Source of the DNA: Pseudomonadota bacterium
Lineage (GTDB): Bacteria > Pseudomonadota > Alphaproteobacteria > SHVP01
Direction: 5' to 3'
Assembly: GCA_027622715.1 (NCBI GenBank)
Contig: JAQBYN010000010.1
Span: forward strand, 1 to 64,000
DNA: 64,000 nt
In this document: in pieces, positions 1-8,131 of the stretch
Layout of the letters: the number at the start of each line of letters is the position of its first letter
Numbering within the stretch: position 1 is the first letter of the stretch
Position numbers and translations under genes: made by a program
The notes under the pieces: model-generated
Seen by the model: the letters and a program-made list of their open reading frames with translations, nothing else
What the model was told of the DNA's origin: nothing
Databases searched by the model: none

Positions 1-850
1 GGAAACCGGCTCGCACGGCACGGGCGGCCGCACCGGCTATCTCGGCTATATCGATCCTCAGGCCTGGCAGGGCCAGGTCGACGAGGCGCTGCGCCAGGCG
101 TTGGTCAATCTCGAGTCGGTCGATGCGCCAGCCGGCGAAATGACCGTGGTCCTCGGCCCAGGTTGGCCGGGCATTCTCCTCCATGAGGCAATCGGCCATG
201 GCCTTGAGGGCGATTTCAACCGCAAGAAGACCAGCGCCTTCGCGGGCCTCATGGGCCAGCGCGTCGCGTCCCCCGGCGTTACCGTGGTCGACGACGGCAC
301 CATCGCAGATCGCCGTGGGTCGCTCACCATCGACGACGAGGGCACGCCGACCAGCCGCACCGTTTTGATCGAGGACGGCATCCTCACCGGCTACCTGCAC
401 GACCGCCTCAACGCCCGCCTCATGAACATGGCGCCGACCGGCAACGGCCGGCGCCAGTCCTACGCCCACATGCCAATGCCGCGGATGACCAACACGTTGA
501 TGATGTCAGGCGACCGCGACCCGGGCGAGATTCTCCACGGCGTCAAAAAAGGTCTCTATGCCGTCAACTTCGGCGGCGGCCAGGTCGACATCACCTCGGG
601 CAAGTTCGTCTTTTCGTGCACCGAGGCCTACATGGTCGAAGACGGCAAAGTCGGCGCCCCCGTCAAAGGCGCCACCCTGATCGGCAACGGCCCCGACGTG
701 CTGACCAAGATCAGCGGCATCGGCACCGACATGGCGCTCGACCCGGGCGTCGGCACCTGCGGCAAAAACGGCCAAGGCGTCCCCGTCGGCGTCGGCCTGC
801 CGACAATCCGCATCGACGGCCTCACCGTCGGCGGCACCGCCGCGGGCTAA
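1..850 (+). CDS. tldD: TldD, subunit of the TldD/TldE metalloprotease (3' portion, cut by window edge)
   Basis: The reading frame is open from base 2, so about 282 C-terminal residues are visible of a family that usually has about 475. The zinc motif [12 protein letters not shown] is present (first His codon at 182-184), giving the HExxxH signature of the catalytic subunit, followed by the glycine-rich C-terminal half with the terminal [10 protein letters not shown] box typical of TldD/PmbA. In known systems TldD pairs with TldE to degrade unfolded peptides or mature small peptides in the cytoplasm. The partner tldE/pmbA lies about 19 kb downstream (20085-21440), so the two are not in one operon. 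The only in-frame start-like codon inside the window is a TTG at 101, which is internal to the conserved domain and not the real start. Confidence 0.95.
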   Translation, partial: ETGSHGTGGRTGYLGYIDPQAWQGQVDEALRQALVNLESVDAPAGEMTVVLGPGWPGILLHEAIGHGLEGDFNRKKTSAFAGLMGQRVASPGVTVVDDGTIADRRGSLTIDDEGTPTSRTVLIEDGILTGYLHDRLNARLMNMAPTGNGRRQSYAHMPMPRMTNTLMMSGDRDPGEILHGVKKGLYAVNFGGGQVDITSGKFVFSCTEAYMVEDGKVGAPVKGATLIGNGPDVLTKISGIGTDMALDPGVGTCGKNGQGVPVGVGLPTIRIDGLTVGGTAAG

Positions 851-913
851 GGGCGCTAGGAAACCTGGCGCCGCTCGATTTTTCGCGCCGCGCCCTCCCG
901 CCCATTCGCACAC

Positions 914-1126
914 TCAATTAAGCGGCCAACGCCACCACGGCAGCCGCACCGCCGCATCGATCTCTGCCGCGGTTAAGCCGATGTCGCGCCGGGCATGCGC
1001 GTCCAGCGCCAACAAGGCGGCCCGGTCGTTGACGGCCTTGCGCCACCGCCGCCAAAGCTCAAATAGCGACGGCGCGGGGGGATGCGCCCGCCACGTCGGT
1101 TGTTCGTCGTCGAGTATCTCTTCCAT
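914..1126 (-). CDS. DUF1127 small protein
   Basis: A 70-residue basic, Trp- and Arg-rich protein. The core LWRRWRKAVNDRAALLALDAHARRDIGLT resembles the DUF1127 (YjiS-like) pattern of an amphipathic segment followed by L-x-x-L-D-x-H-x-R-R-D-I-G-L. A GAGGG element sits 7 bases before the ATG. DUF1127 proteins in other alphaproteobacteria are linked to phosphate, carbon or RNA-related regulation, but the role here is not known. The C-terminal WWRWPLN is shared with the second DUF1127 protein at 3553-3789. The gene converges on tldD with 63 bases between stops, and its start lies 46 bases beyond the terminator at 1173-1204. Confidence 0.8.
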   Translation of the reverse strand: MEEILDDEQPTWRAHPPAPSLFELWRRWRKAVNDRAALLALDAHARRDIGLTAAEIDAAVRLPWWRWPLN

Positions 1127-1172
1127 GGTTCGCCCTCATCGTTGAGGCCGGACAGCGGACGGAAACAGACAT

Positions 1173-1204
1173 AAAAAAAGCTCCGTCCGGGTTTCCGGCG
1201 GAGC
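1173..1204 (-). terminator. Rho-independent terminator
   Basis: Read on the minus strand, an 11/10-base GC-rich stem (1180-1190 pairing with 1195-1204, one bulged base, 4-base loop) is followed immediately by seven T residues (the A run at 1173-1179). It would end transcripts coming from the methyltransferase at 1361-2173 and insulate the DUF1127 gene downstream. Confidence 0.75.
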
Positions 1205-1230
1205 CTGTGATCGGTTCGGTTTGCTTGAAC

Positions 1231-1356
1231 TTAGCGCACATCAACATCCCACAGCCCGCCGGAGCGGGTCATAGCGGCTTTGTTCAGATGGCGCAGTGCA
1301 AGCATGGCGCGCAAACTAATGTTCTGGAAGAAACGCGTCAACACGCGCGAGCGCAT
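1231..1356 (-). CDS. Possible 41-residue small protein downstream of the methyltransferase
   Basis: An ATG at 1354-1356 opens 41 codons ending at 1231. It begins four bases after the stop of the methyltransferase gene and ends just before the terminator at 1173-1204, so it fits inside the same transcript. The product is basic with several hydrophobic residues and ends GGLWDVDVR. I recognise no family. The evidence is position only: no clear Shine-Dalgarno sequence is visible and the length is short enough to arise by chance. Confidence 0.3.
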   Translation of the reverse strand: MRSRVLTRFFQNISLRAMLALRHLNKAAMTRSGGLWDVDVR

Positions 1357-1360
1357 GGCG

Positions 1361-2173
1361 CTAGGCCGTAAGGGTCCTTTTGACGACCATGCCTTGGCCT
1401 GTGGGTAGCTCAAGAATGCGCTGGCCATGGGCGCCGAACCAAGCCTCATAAGCATCAAACATCCCGGCGAACTCGGTCCGCCCGTAGTCATCCAGAAGGA
1501 TGACCCCGCCGTTCGAAATTCGGTCGTAGAAGAATTCCAGGGCCGCAATCTCGGCGCCCGCGCAATTCATGTCGAGATGCAGAAAAGCAACCTGCTCGGG
1601 GGCCGTATCGTGCAAGACATCGGGCACTGTGCCGGCAATAACCTTCACGTTGGGCCACGGCGCAAAGCGTGCCCGGACCGATTCCTCGATGCCGCTTACC
1701 CCAAACGTCGGGCCCGACAAGCGAATCTCAAAATCCGTCGCGTAGCGTTCATCCAGGCCGCGGAAGGTGTCGTATAGGTAGTAATTTCGCGCCGCGCCAA
1801 TAGAGCTACCGAGGGTGCCCATGGCCGTTGCCGCATACAGTCCCTCATACACGCCACACTCGACAAGGTCGCCCGCCACACCCAGCGCCGTAGAGATGGC
1901 CCAGCAATAGGTATGCAGGCGCCATAGTTTGTGCAGGTCTTCCGGCTGCTGACAGGCGCCGCGCGCTGCGTCGAGAAACGTCCGATCTCGGGTAAAACCC
2001 AAGTTGCGGCCTACGGCGACCAAGTTGTCCGCCATATAGGTGCGCACACCGTTTTGTTTACACACCGTCTGCAGGTCGTAAACGCTTTCGCGCAATTGGC
2101 TGCGCACCGCGATCGGGATGCCGATCGCATAGATGCTCATACCCTCGTAGTCAGGCACTGATGTTTCACTCAT
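1361..2173 (-). CDS. TylF/MycF-type SAM-dependent methyltransferase
   Basis: A 270-residue protein with the class I methyltransferase glycine loop GDLVECGVYEG (101-111). A second block at 198-231 contains HLDMN and ILLDDYG, resembling the metal-binding region of TylF/macrocin O-methyltransferases. Asp201, Asp228 and Asp229 are candidate Mg ligands. Family members methylate hydroxyl groups of sugars, often in secondary metabolites or surface glycans. The usual D-x-D-L motif reads D-M-N-C here, so substrate or metal use may differ. No glycan cluster surrounds it. Its neighbours are two unknown membrane proteins upstream and a terminator downstream, so the substrate cannot be inferred. No strong ribosome binding site precedes the ATG. 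Confidence 0.75.
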   Translation of the reverse strand: MSETSVPDYEGMSIYAIGIPIAVRSQLRESVYDLQTVCKQNGVRTYMADNLVAVGRNLGFTRDRTFLDAARGACQQPEDLHKLWRLHTYCWAISTALGVAGDLVECGVYEGLYAATAMGTLGSSIGAARNYYLYDTFRGLDERYATDFEIRLSGPTFGVSGIEESVRARFAPWPNVKVIAGTVPDVLHDTAPEQVAFLHLDMNCAGAEIAALEFFYDRISNGGVILLDDYGRTEFAGMFDAYEAWFGAHGQRILELPTGQGMVVKRTLTA

Positions 2174-2221
2174 AAGCGACAGGCTAACCGGGTTTGGTTA
2201 ACACGGTCTTAACGCGGCCGG

Positions 2222-2818
2222 CTAAGCGCAGTGGACTCGCGACAGGTCCTGGATTAGCTCGTGTGAAACCTCAATACGACGGGACGCCACGGCGCGGGCG
2301 GTGAGTTCGGCCAACAATGGATTGCCGGAGCGGCACCCGCGGTACGCGGCCAAGGCTTCCGCAAATCGCCCGGCGACATGAAACGCCGCGCCCCGGATGG
2401 CGCCGCCAGATGTGTCAGTGAGCCGGGTCTCAAGGACCGCAACAAGTTCGACAGCACGACCGGTCTTGCCCCCGGCCAGAACCGACAGCGCCATGCGCCG
2501 CACCGCGCCAACATGGATTCGGGGGCGCGCCGGTTTGCGGAGCGCAATCTCGCAGAGCCGGTAGGACTCGTCATAGTGCCCGCGCTCGAAGCTGCGGCCG
2601 CACCGCAACAGGTAATCGCTGGCGGTCTCGCCGGGATCGAGAACAAACCGTTCCGTCATGCCAAAAACGAACACGCCGCCGGCGGCAACGATGATTGCAA
2701 CCACGACACCGACTACGATTAACCACCACCGCCGCGGGCTGGGCCTCCGCGCACGATGTTTATGCCGGTCGTGCGCGTGGTGCGTGCGATGATCTGGGTT
2801 ATCCAATGGCGGGCGCAT
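2222..2818 (-). CDS. Membrane-anchored hypothetical protein with TPR-like periplasmic region
   Basis: The frame is open further upstream into the preceding gene, but the ATG at 2816-2818 removes that overlap and gives 198 residues. A His/Arg-rich cytoplasmic tail (about residues 1-32) precedes one transmembrane helix (about 33-57), so the bulk should be periplasmic. The rest is helical with tetratricopeptide-like spacing (CGRSFERGHYDESYRLCEIAL). It resembles the upstream gene product (2838-3512) in plan: one helix plus a degenerate TPR. The two lie 19 bases apart and are probably cotranscribed. I do not recognise a named family. Confidence 0.55.
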   Translation of the reverse strand: MRPPLDNPDHRTHHAHDRHKHRARRPSPRRWWLIVVGVVVAIIVAAGGVFVFGMTERFVLDPGETASDYLLRCGRSFERGHYDESYRLCEIALRKPARPRIHVGAVRRMALSVLAGGKTGRAVELVAVLETRLTDTSGGAIRGAAFHVAGRFAEALAAYRGCRSGNPLLAELTARAVASRRIEVSHELIQDLSRVHCA

Positions 2819-2837
2819 GCTGCGTTCTCGGTGATCC

Positions 2838-3512
2838 CTATTGCGGCGGCGCAGCCACTTCGGCGCGCGCCAGATTGTCGAGCAATACGGGATCGTCGGG
2901 GAAACTCTTAATCGCTTCGCGGTAGTCGGCCGCCGCAAGCGCAAAATCCTCCGCCGCATGAAAGGCGAGGCCCCGGGCGAGAAAGCCGAAGTCGTCGCCG
3001 TAGCGAATCAGGCGGCCGCCTTCCTCGCCCAGGCGGGCGAAGTCGCGCAACCGCAGCAACGCGTCAACCCGGGTGCGCACGGCGACCTCGGGGATGATGC
3101 CTTCGACCACCGGCGCGTCGGCGCACCGTGTTAACGCCTCTTGCGAGAGCGCCAGCCGGCAAATGAGTTGAATTTGATTCACCGCGCGGGTCGCGACATC
3201 GACATTGTCGGGCACCCCTCGGTCATCCGCCGTGTTCGTGGCCAGACCGATACTCGCGAGACAAGCCTCAAGCGTTGTTTCATCGGCGACGTTTGCCGAC
3301 CCGCCTACGCACCCCTCAAGGGCGTCGCGCGCCGCCGACGCGTCGTTGGGGCCGAAGATGCCGATCCACCACAGCCCGCCGAAAACGATCGCAGCGTCAG
3401 CCGCCAGTCCAGCGACGATGAAGAAAACAACGTAGCGCCGCTTGATGCCGCGCAGCTTGGCGATGCTCTGCTTGAGCAGCGATGGGTCCACCGCGTCGGG
3501 TTCGTCGTTCAT
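2838..3512 (-). CDS. Membrane-anchored hypothetical protein with C-terminal TPR-like repeat
   Basis: A 224-residue protein. One transmembrane helix (about residues 26-50, VVFFIVAGLAADAAIVFGGL) follows a charged N-terminus. The C-terminal 70 residues (RGLAFHAAEDFALAAADYREAIKSFPDDPVLLDNLA) look like one TPR unit. Four cysteines lie in the outer domain and could form disulfides. It is first of a two-gene set with 2222-2818, and the methyltransferase follows. Function unknown; a protein-interaction role in the envelope is only an inference from the topology. Confidence 0.6.
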   Translation of the reverse strand: MNDEPDAVDPSLLKQSIAKLRGIKRRYVVFFIVAGLAADAAIVFGGLWWIGIFGPNDASAARDALEGCVGGSANVADETTLEACLASIGLATNTADDRGVPDNVDVATRAVNQIQLICRLALSQEALTRCADAPVVEGIIPEVAVRTRVDALLRLRDFARLGEEGGRLIRYGDDFGFLARGLAFHAAEDFALAAADYREAIKSFPDDPVLLDNLARAEVAAPPQ

Positions 3513-3552
3513 GCCCCATGATAGCTGCCCAAACAGCTGCGCGGGGAACCCC

Positions 3553-3789
3553 TTAATTCAGCGGCCAGCGCCACCACGGCATGTGGAACGCCCGCCGAAC
3601 CTCGGCGGGACCGACCCCGATATCACGCCGCGTCCGCCCGTCCATCGATGCCAGGGTGGCGCGGTCGCGACTCGCCTTGCGCCAGCGCCGGCCAAGCACC
3701 GCCAGCCGTCGCACCACGCGGCCTATAGCCATCGCGCGATGCCCATAAGTCCGATTTGCCATCCCGTCGCTCATTGCTATCTCAGCCAT
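3553..3789 (-). CDS. DUF1127 small protein, second copy
   Basis: A 78-residue basic protein with the DUF1127 core (RRWRKASRDRATLASMDGRT then RRDIGV) and the same PWWRWPLN C-terminus as the protein at 914-1126. The chosen ATG is supported by a GAGGAG element 8 bases upstream. It is divergent from the LysR gene at 3944, with about 150 bases of shared upstream DNA holding short inverted repeats, so the regulator may control it. Confidence 0.8.
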   Translation of the reverse strand: MAEIAMSDGMANRTYGHRAMAIGRVVRRLAVLGRRWRKASRDRATLASMDGRTRRDIGVGPAEVRRAFHMPWWRWPLN

Positions 3790-3889
3790 TGCTTTAACTC
3801 CTCGACCACGCGCTGACCGGCTGAAACTCGCAGTACTTGATCCGCCAACCCACCCGGTTCTTGCGTCTTAAGTAGAATTCAGACCTGCA

Positions 3890-3925
3890 TCAATCAAACG
3901 AATTGATTTGAACGAACCAATCAGA
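3890..3925. promoter_or_regulatory. Inverted repeats between DUF1127 and LysR genes, probable LysR operator
   Basis: A perfect inverted repeat AATCAA-N5-TTGATT lies at 3892-3908. A third half-site AATCA follows, about 10 bases after the second. The block ends roughly 20-50 bases before the LysR start at 3944. Alternating half-sites next to a LysR gene and between divergent genes are typical of autoregulated LysR operators. The assignment rests on position and symmetry only. Confidence 0.5.
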
Positions 3926-3943
3926 ATTGCTTATGTCTGGGGC

Positions 3944-4864
3944 ATGCAGCGCAATCTCGATATCGACCTTCTGCGCACCCTTGTTGCCATCGCAGACACG
4001 GGCTCGTTCACCGCCGCCGCCGATCAGGTCGGCCGCACCCAGTCCGCCGTCTCGATGCAAATGAAACGTCTGGAAGAGCAGATCGAACGCCCGCTGTTCG
4101 CGCGCGACGGGCGCGCCAGCGCGCTGACCTCGGCCGGCCAAGACCTGCTGATCTACGCGCGGCGAATCTTACGTTTGCAGGACGCCGCGGTGTCCTCGTT
4201 GATGCAGCCCGAGATGGAAGGGGTCGCGCGCATCGGCATCCCCGACGACTATGTCGGCGTTTTCATGCCGCCGATCCTGGCCCGCTTCGCCCAATCGCAT
4301 CCCCGCGTCCAGGTCGATTTGCGGTGCGATACATCGGACCGGCTGCGCGACAACATTTTGGCCGGTGAGATCGATCTCGCCGTCGTCACCTGTGGCGCGC
4401 TGACCGACGAAAGCCAACCGTTGAAAAAAGAGAGCGTCGTGTGGGCCGCACCGCGCGACCACCGCGTCGAAGACGAGCCGGTTTTGCCGCTCGCGCTCTT
4501 TGCCTCACCCTGTCAGGTTCGCGAAGCGACTGTCACGGCGCTCGACAAAATGGACCGGCTCCACCGCATCGCCTACGTCTCGCCGTCATTGATGGGTCTG
4601 TTCGCCGCCGTTAACGCGGGCCTCGCCATGACAACGATCGGACGCAGCGCGCTGGCGCCGGGGATGCGCACTTTGGGCGAGGAAGACGGGTTTCCCGCCC
4701 TACCCGACATTGCTCTGAGCTTGGAACGCACCCCGCGCGATCGGTCGGCCGCCGTGGAAGCGCTTGCCGAGCACATCATTGAATCGTTCCGTGACGAGAG
4801 TCACGACCCGCGCATCCAACCCAAAGATTTCCCCGAACGCTGGCGTCACACCGCCGCGGAGTAA
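3944..4864 (+). CDS. LysR-family transcriptional regulator
   Basis: A 306-residue protein. An N-terminal winged helix-turn-helix (about 1-60: LDIDLLRTLVAIADTGSFTA followed by AADQVGRTQSAVSMQ) precedes a periplasmic-binding-protein-like effector domain (about 85-290). The ATG at 3944 is preferred over the TTG at 3908, because the LysR domain starts directly after it and the TTG falls within the operator repeats. No effector can be named. It is divergent from the DUF1127 gene and converges on gshA with 4 bases between stops. Confidence 0.9.
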   Translation: MQRNLDIDLLRTLVAIADTGSFTAAADQVGRTQSAVSMQMKRLEEQIERPLFARDGRASALTSAGQDLLIYARRILRLQDAAVSSLMQPEMEGVARIGIPDDYVGVFMPPILARFAQSHPRVQVDLRCDTSDRLRDNILAGEIDLAVVTCGALTDESQPLKKESVVWAAPRDHRVEDEPVLPLALFASPCQVREATVTALDKMDRLHRIAYVSPSLMGLFAAVNAGLAMTTIGRSALAPGMRTLGEEDGFPALPDIALSLERTPRDRSAAVEALAEHIIESFRDESHDPRIQPKDFPERWRHTAAE

Positions 4865-4868
4865 GTCG

Positions 4869-6236
4869 TCAGTATGCTTGTTCGGTGAACACGGGATCGA
4901 CGCTGCCATCCCACGCCTCGGCATAACGCTGCAACAACGCCTCAGCCGGGGCTTGCCCAGCCCGCTGAATATCGAATAGCGGATCGAGAAAGCCGCTCTC
5001 GTCGCTGCCCGCGCCGTCCAGGCGCGCCCGATCGCGCAGGCCGGCCCGCGCGAGGGCGAGCACCTGTCCCGCAAGATCGCCCACCGTGCCGCCACGGAAG
5101 GGCGTTTTCAGCGCCAGCTTGGGCACGTCGTCGCGCAATTGTTGATGCTCTTCCAAGGTAAAATCCTTGACCAGATCCCACGCCGCATCGAGCGCACTTT
5201 GCGAATACAGCAGCCCGACCCAGAACGCTGGCAACGCACACAGCCGCCCCCAAGGACCCCCGTCGGCGCCGCGCATCTCGAGAAAGCGCTTCATCCGCAC
5301 TTCCGGGAACAGCGTCGTCATATGATCTTCCCAGTCGCGCAACGTCGGCTTTTCGCCCGGCAACGCCGGTAGCTTGCCGTCGAGAAAATCGCGAAAACTT
5401 TGGCCCGACGTATCGAGGTATGTCCCATCGCGGTAGATGAAATACATCGGCACATCAAGGACGTGATCGGCGTAGCGCTCGAACGACATCCCGTCTTCGA
5501 ACACGAACGGCAATATCCCGCAGCGATCCGGATCGGTGTCGGTCCAAACATGGCTGCGGTACGACATGAACCCGTTCGGTTTGCCCTCAGTGAACGGCGA
5601 GTTGGCGAACAGCGCCGTTGCGATGGGCTGCAACGCGAGACTCACCCGGAATTTCTTCACCATGTCGGCCTCGGACGCGAAGTCGAGGTTCACTTGGACG
5701 GTGCAGGTGCGCAACATCATGTCGAGGCCGAGCGACCCCATTTTGGGCATATAAGCCGACATGATGCCGTAGCGGCCCTTTGGCATCATCGGCACATCGG
5801 CCCGCCGCCACTTCGGATTGAAGCCCAATCCAAGCATGCCCGACCCGATCTCGGCGCCGACTTCTTTCACCTGTTTGAGATGATCGTTCACCTCGATACA
5901 GGTTTCGTGAATCGTCTCAAGCGGCGCGCCCGACAACTCGAACTGCCCGCCCGGCTCAAGCGTGACGCTTTGGCCGTCCATCGTCAGCGCAATTGGCTTG
6001 CCGTCTTCCAAGTGCGGCGTCCAGCCGAACCGGGTCATCCCCTCCAACAAAGCCCGAATACCCGGCGTACCGTCATAAGGCAGCGGGCGCAGCGTCTTCA
6101 GATCGAAGGCGAATTTCTCGTGCTCGGTGCCGATCCGCCACGCTTCGGGCGGTTTGCAGCCCGACGCAATGAAATCGACAAGCTGTTGCTTATTCTCAAC
6201 CGGAATACCGGGATCGTTCGCGGGGGGCGCCGACAA
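4869..6236 (-). CDS. gshA: Glutamate-cysteine ligase, GCS2 type
   Basis: A 455-residue enzyme matching the plant/alphaproteobacterial class of glutamate-cysteine ligases. It has the N-terminal [10 protein letters not shown] box, the central [16 protein letters not shown] block, [20 protein letters not shown] and the [16 protein letters not shown] region. It makes gamma-glutamylcysteine from glutamate, cysteine and ATP, the first step of glutathione synthesis in the cytoplasm. The open frame begins at a TTG (6234-6236) and there is no in-frame ATG before the conserved domain. The 149 bases up to rsmE hold its promoter. Two gamma-glutamylcyclotransferase-like genes lie a few kilobases away. Confidence 0.93.
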   Translation of the reverse strand: MSAPPANDPGIPVENKQQLVDFIASGCKPPEAWRIGTEHEKFAFDLKTLRPLPYDGTPGIRALLEGMTRFGWTPHLEDGKPIALTMDGQSVTLEPGGQFELSGAPLETIHETCIEVNDHLKQVKEVGAEIGSGMLGLGFNPKWRRADVPMMPKGRYGIMSAYMPKMGSLGLDMMLRTCTVQVNLDFASEADMVKKFRVSLALQPIATALFANSPFTEGKPNGFMSYRSHVWTDTDPDRCGILPFVFEDGMSFERYADHVLDVPMYFIYRDGTYLDTSGQSFRDFLDGKLPALPGEKPTLRDWEDHMTTLFPEVRMKRFLEMRGADGGPWGRLCALPAFWVGLLYSQSALDAAWDLVKDFTLEEHQQLRDDVPKLALKTPFRGGTVGDLAGQVLALARAGLRDRARLDGAGSDESGFLDPLFDIQRAGQAPAEALLQRYAEAWDGSVDPVFTEQAY

Positions 6237-6385
6237 AGCTAGGCACCCGCCCGGCGGGGCGTGTTACACGCGGTCATCAATGAAACCCAAAATGGTTGCG
6301 GTTTGTTGGCCGCAGTATTGCCGCGACGGCTCGGAATGCAAAGCACCGAGTGCGCGAGGCGCTGGCCGGCACCCCAGCCATGCGT

Positions 6386-7129
6386 CTAGCGCCAATCCCC
6401 AAGATGCGCCTGCACCAGCGACAACGCCGCGATGGCCGCCGTATCGGCCCGCAATATCCGGGGCCCCAGTGCCACCGGCACCACAAACGAGCGCCCGGCA
6501 ATGGCGTCGCGTTCGGCCGGTGAGAAACCGCCTTCTGGGCCAATCAGGACCGCCCATGGCCCGGGCACTTGTCCGGCTAAGGCCGCGGCGATCGGCGCCG
6601 CGCGGCCCGATTCATCGCAAAACATCAGCCGGCGCCCGACATCCCATCCGTCCAACACGCCGGCCAGCGGTGCGACCGGATCGATGCTCGGCATGGTCAT
6701 GCGGCCACACTGTTCGGCGGCCTCGACCAGCAGCGCCTCGGCACGCGCGACATTGATATCCCGCACGCTCGAGCGTTCGGTCAGCACCGGCACCAGCCGT
6801 GACGCGCCTAGCTCGCCGGCCTTCTCGACCAACACGTCCAGCCGGGTTTTCTTGATCGGCGTGAACACCAGCCAAAGATCAGGCTCATTCACCTGGGCAC
6901 GTTCCACGGCCACCGCGCGGAGCGCACCGGCACTGCGGCCAAGATCGGCGACCTCGGCCCGCCACTCGCCCTCCCGCCCGTTGAACACCAGCAACACGTC
7001 GCCCGTTGCCAGCCGCATCACGTTCTTGAGGTAGTGCACCTGCTTGGCGTCCAACGGCAGAACCGCACCCGCGGCCAAATCGTGGGTGAGGTAGAGGCGG
7101 ATCGACGGCGCGGCGTTGGATGCGGTCAT
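6386..7129 (-). CDS. rsmE: 16S rRNA m3U1498 methyltransferase
   Basis: A 247-residue SPOUT methyltransferase. It has the N-terminal PUA-like domain (RLYLTHDLAAGAVLPL and HYLKNVMRL) and the trefoil-knot SAM site with GPEGGFS (197-203) and LGPRILRADTA (221-231). It methylates N3 of U1498 in 16S rRNA. It is divergent from ubiA with 15 bases between start codons, so the two share promoter DNA and may partly overlap at the transcript level. Confidence 0.96.
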   Translation of the reverse strand: MTASNAAPSIRLYLTHDLAAGAVLPLDAKQVHYLKNVMRLATGDVLLVFNGREGEWRAEVADLGRSAGALRAVAVERAQVNEPDLWLVFTPIKKTRLDVLVEKAGELGASRLVPVLTERSSVRDINVARAEALLVEAAEQCGRMTMPSIDPVAPLAGVLDGWDVGRRLMFCDESGRAAPIAAALAGQVPGPWAVLIGPEGGFSPAERDAIAGRSFVVPVALGPRILRADTAAIAALSLVQAHLGDWR

Positions 7130-7144
7130 GCTAGAACCATAGCA

Positions 7145-8098
7145 ATGACTTCACCCAACGACACGGTTCTTCCCGACTCAGTGCGCGGCCATTGGGTCGA
7201 CCGCAGCCCCGCCCGCTTGCGCCCCTATTTGCGCCTGTCGCGGCTCGACCGCCCGATCGGCACTTGGTTGTTGCTGTGGCCGGGCTGGTGGTCGATCGCG
7301 CTGGCGTCGGCCTTGAGCGCTGGCGCGCCCGACACCCGCGCTTGGTTCGGCCTGCCCGACCTCTTCTTATTGGCGTTGTTCGGCATCGGCGCCACCGCGA
7401 TGCGCGGCGCCGGCTGCACCTACAACGACATCGTTGACCGCAAATACGATGCGCAGGTTGAGCGCACCCGGGGGCGTCCCATCCCGTCGGGCGCCGTCAG
7501 CGTGCCGCGCGCCGTTGCCTGGCTGGTGATCCAAGCGCTGATCGGCTTTGCCGTCCTGGCCAGCTTTAATACCTTCGCGTTTTGGCTCGGCGTCGCGTCG
7601 CTCGGCCTGATCGCCGCCTACCCGTTCATGAAACGCATTACGTGGTGGCCCCAACTGTGGCTCGGGCTGACGTTCAATTACGGCGCGCTTTTGGGCTGGG
7701 CCGCGGTGATCGGCGAACTATCCGCCGCGCCCTTGCTGCTCTACGCCGCCGGCATTTTTTGGACCCTGGGCTACGATACGATCTACGCCCACCAGGACAC
7801 CGAGGACGACGCGTTGGTCGGCGTGAAGTCGAGCGCCCGCTGGCTCGGCGCCCGCACCCGGCCCTTCCTCTACGCCACCTACGCCATGACTATCGTGATC
7901 CTCGCCGCAGCCGGCGCGACCGCCGGCCTGCATTGGGCGTTCTATCCGCTGCTGGGGGTGGCCGCGCTGCATCTCGCCTGGCAGGCCCGCGCCCTCAAGA
8001 TCGACTCGCCCGAAGACTGCCTCGCCAAATTCCGCGCCAACCACCGCACCGGTTGGCTCGTCTTCATCGCCGTCGTGGTGGGGAGTGTGTTGGCCTAA
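7145..8098 (+). CDS. ubiA: 4-hydroxybenzoate octaprenyltransferase
   Basis: A 317-residue polytopic membrane prenyltransferase. The first aspartate motif NDIVDRKYD is at 94-102 and the second is YAHQDTEDD. Several hydrophobic helices follow. It attaches the polyprenyl chain to 4-hydroxybenzoate in ubiquinone synthesis. The ATG at 7145 was chosen because the longer open frame would run through the start of rsmE. The next ubiquinone-type gene, ubiD, is about 2.3 kb downstream on the same strand. Confidence 0.96.
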   Translation: MTSPNDTVLPDSVRGHWVDRSPARLRPYLRLSRLDRPIGTWLLLWPGWWSIALASALSAGAPDTRAWFGLPDLFLLALFGIGATAMRGAGCTYNDIVDRKYDAQVERTRGRPIPSGAVSVPRAVAWLVIQALIGFAVLASFNTFAFWLGVASLGLIAAYPFMKRITWWPQLWLGLTFNYGALLGWAAVIGELSAAPLLLYAAGIFWTLGYDTIYAHQDTEDDALVGVKSSARWLGARTRPFLYATYAMTIVILAAAGATAGLHWAFYPLLGVAALHLAWQARALKIDSPEDCLAKFRANHRTGWLVFIAVVVGSVLA

Positions 8099-8131
8099 AC
8101 CCGTCTCGCCGCAAGGCGATGAACCGAACGG

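Noticed and set aside
1059-1247. 62-residue ORF over the terminator
   Set aside because: It overlaps the DUF1127 gene and the terminator hairpin, with no conserved features.
5400-6242. 280-codon opposite-strand ORF in gshA
   Set aside because: It is a GC-driven mirror of gshA, which has clear family motifs.
8106-8119. Hairpin TCGCC-GCAA-GGCGA between ubiA and the convergent gene
   Set aside because: The stem is short and there is no T-run on either strand, so a terminator cannot be supported.
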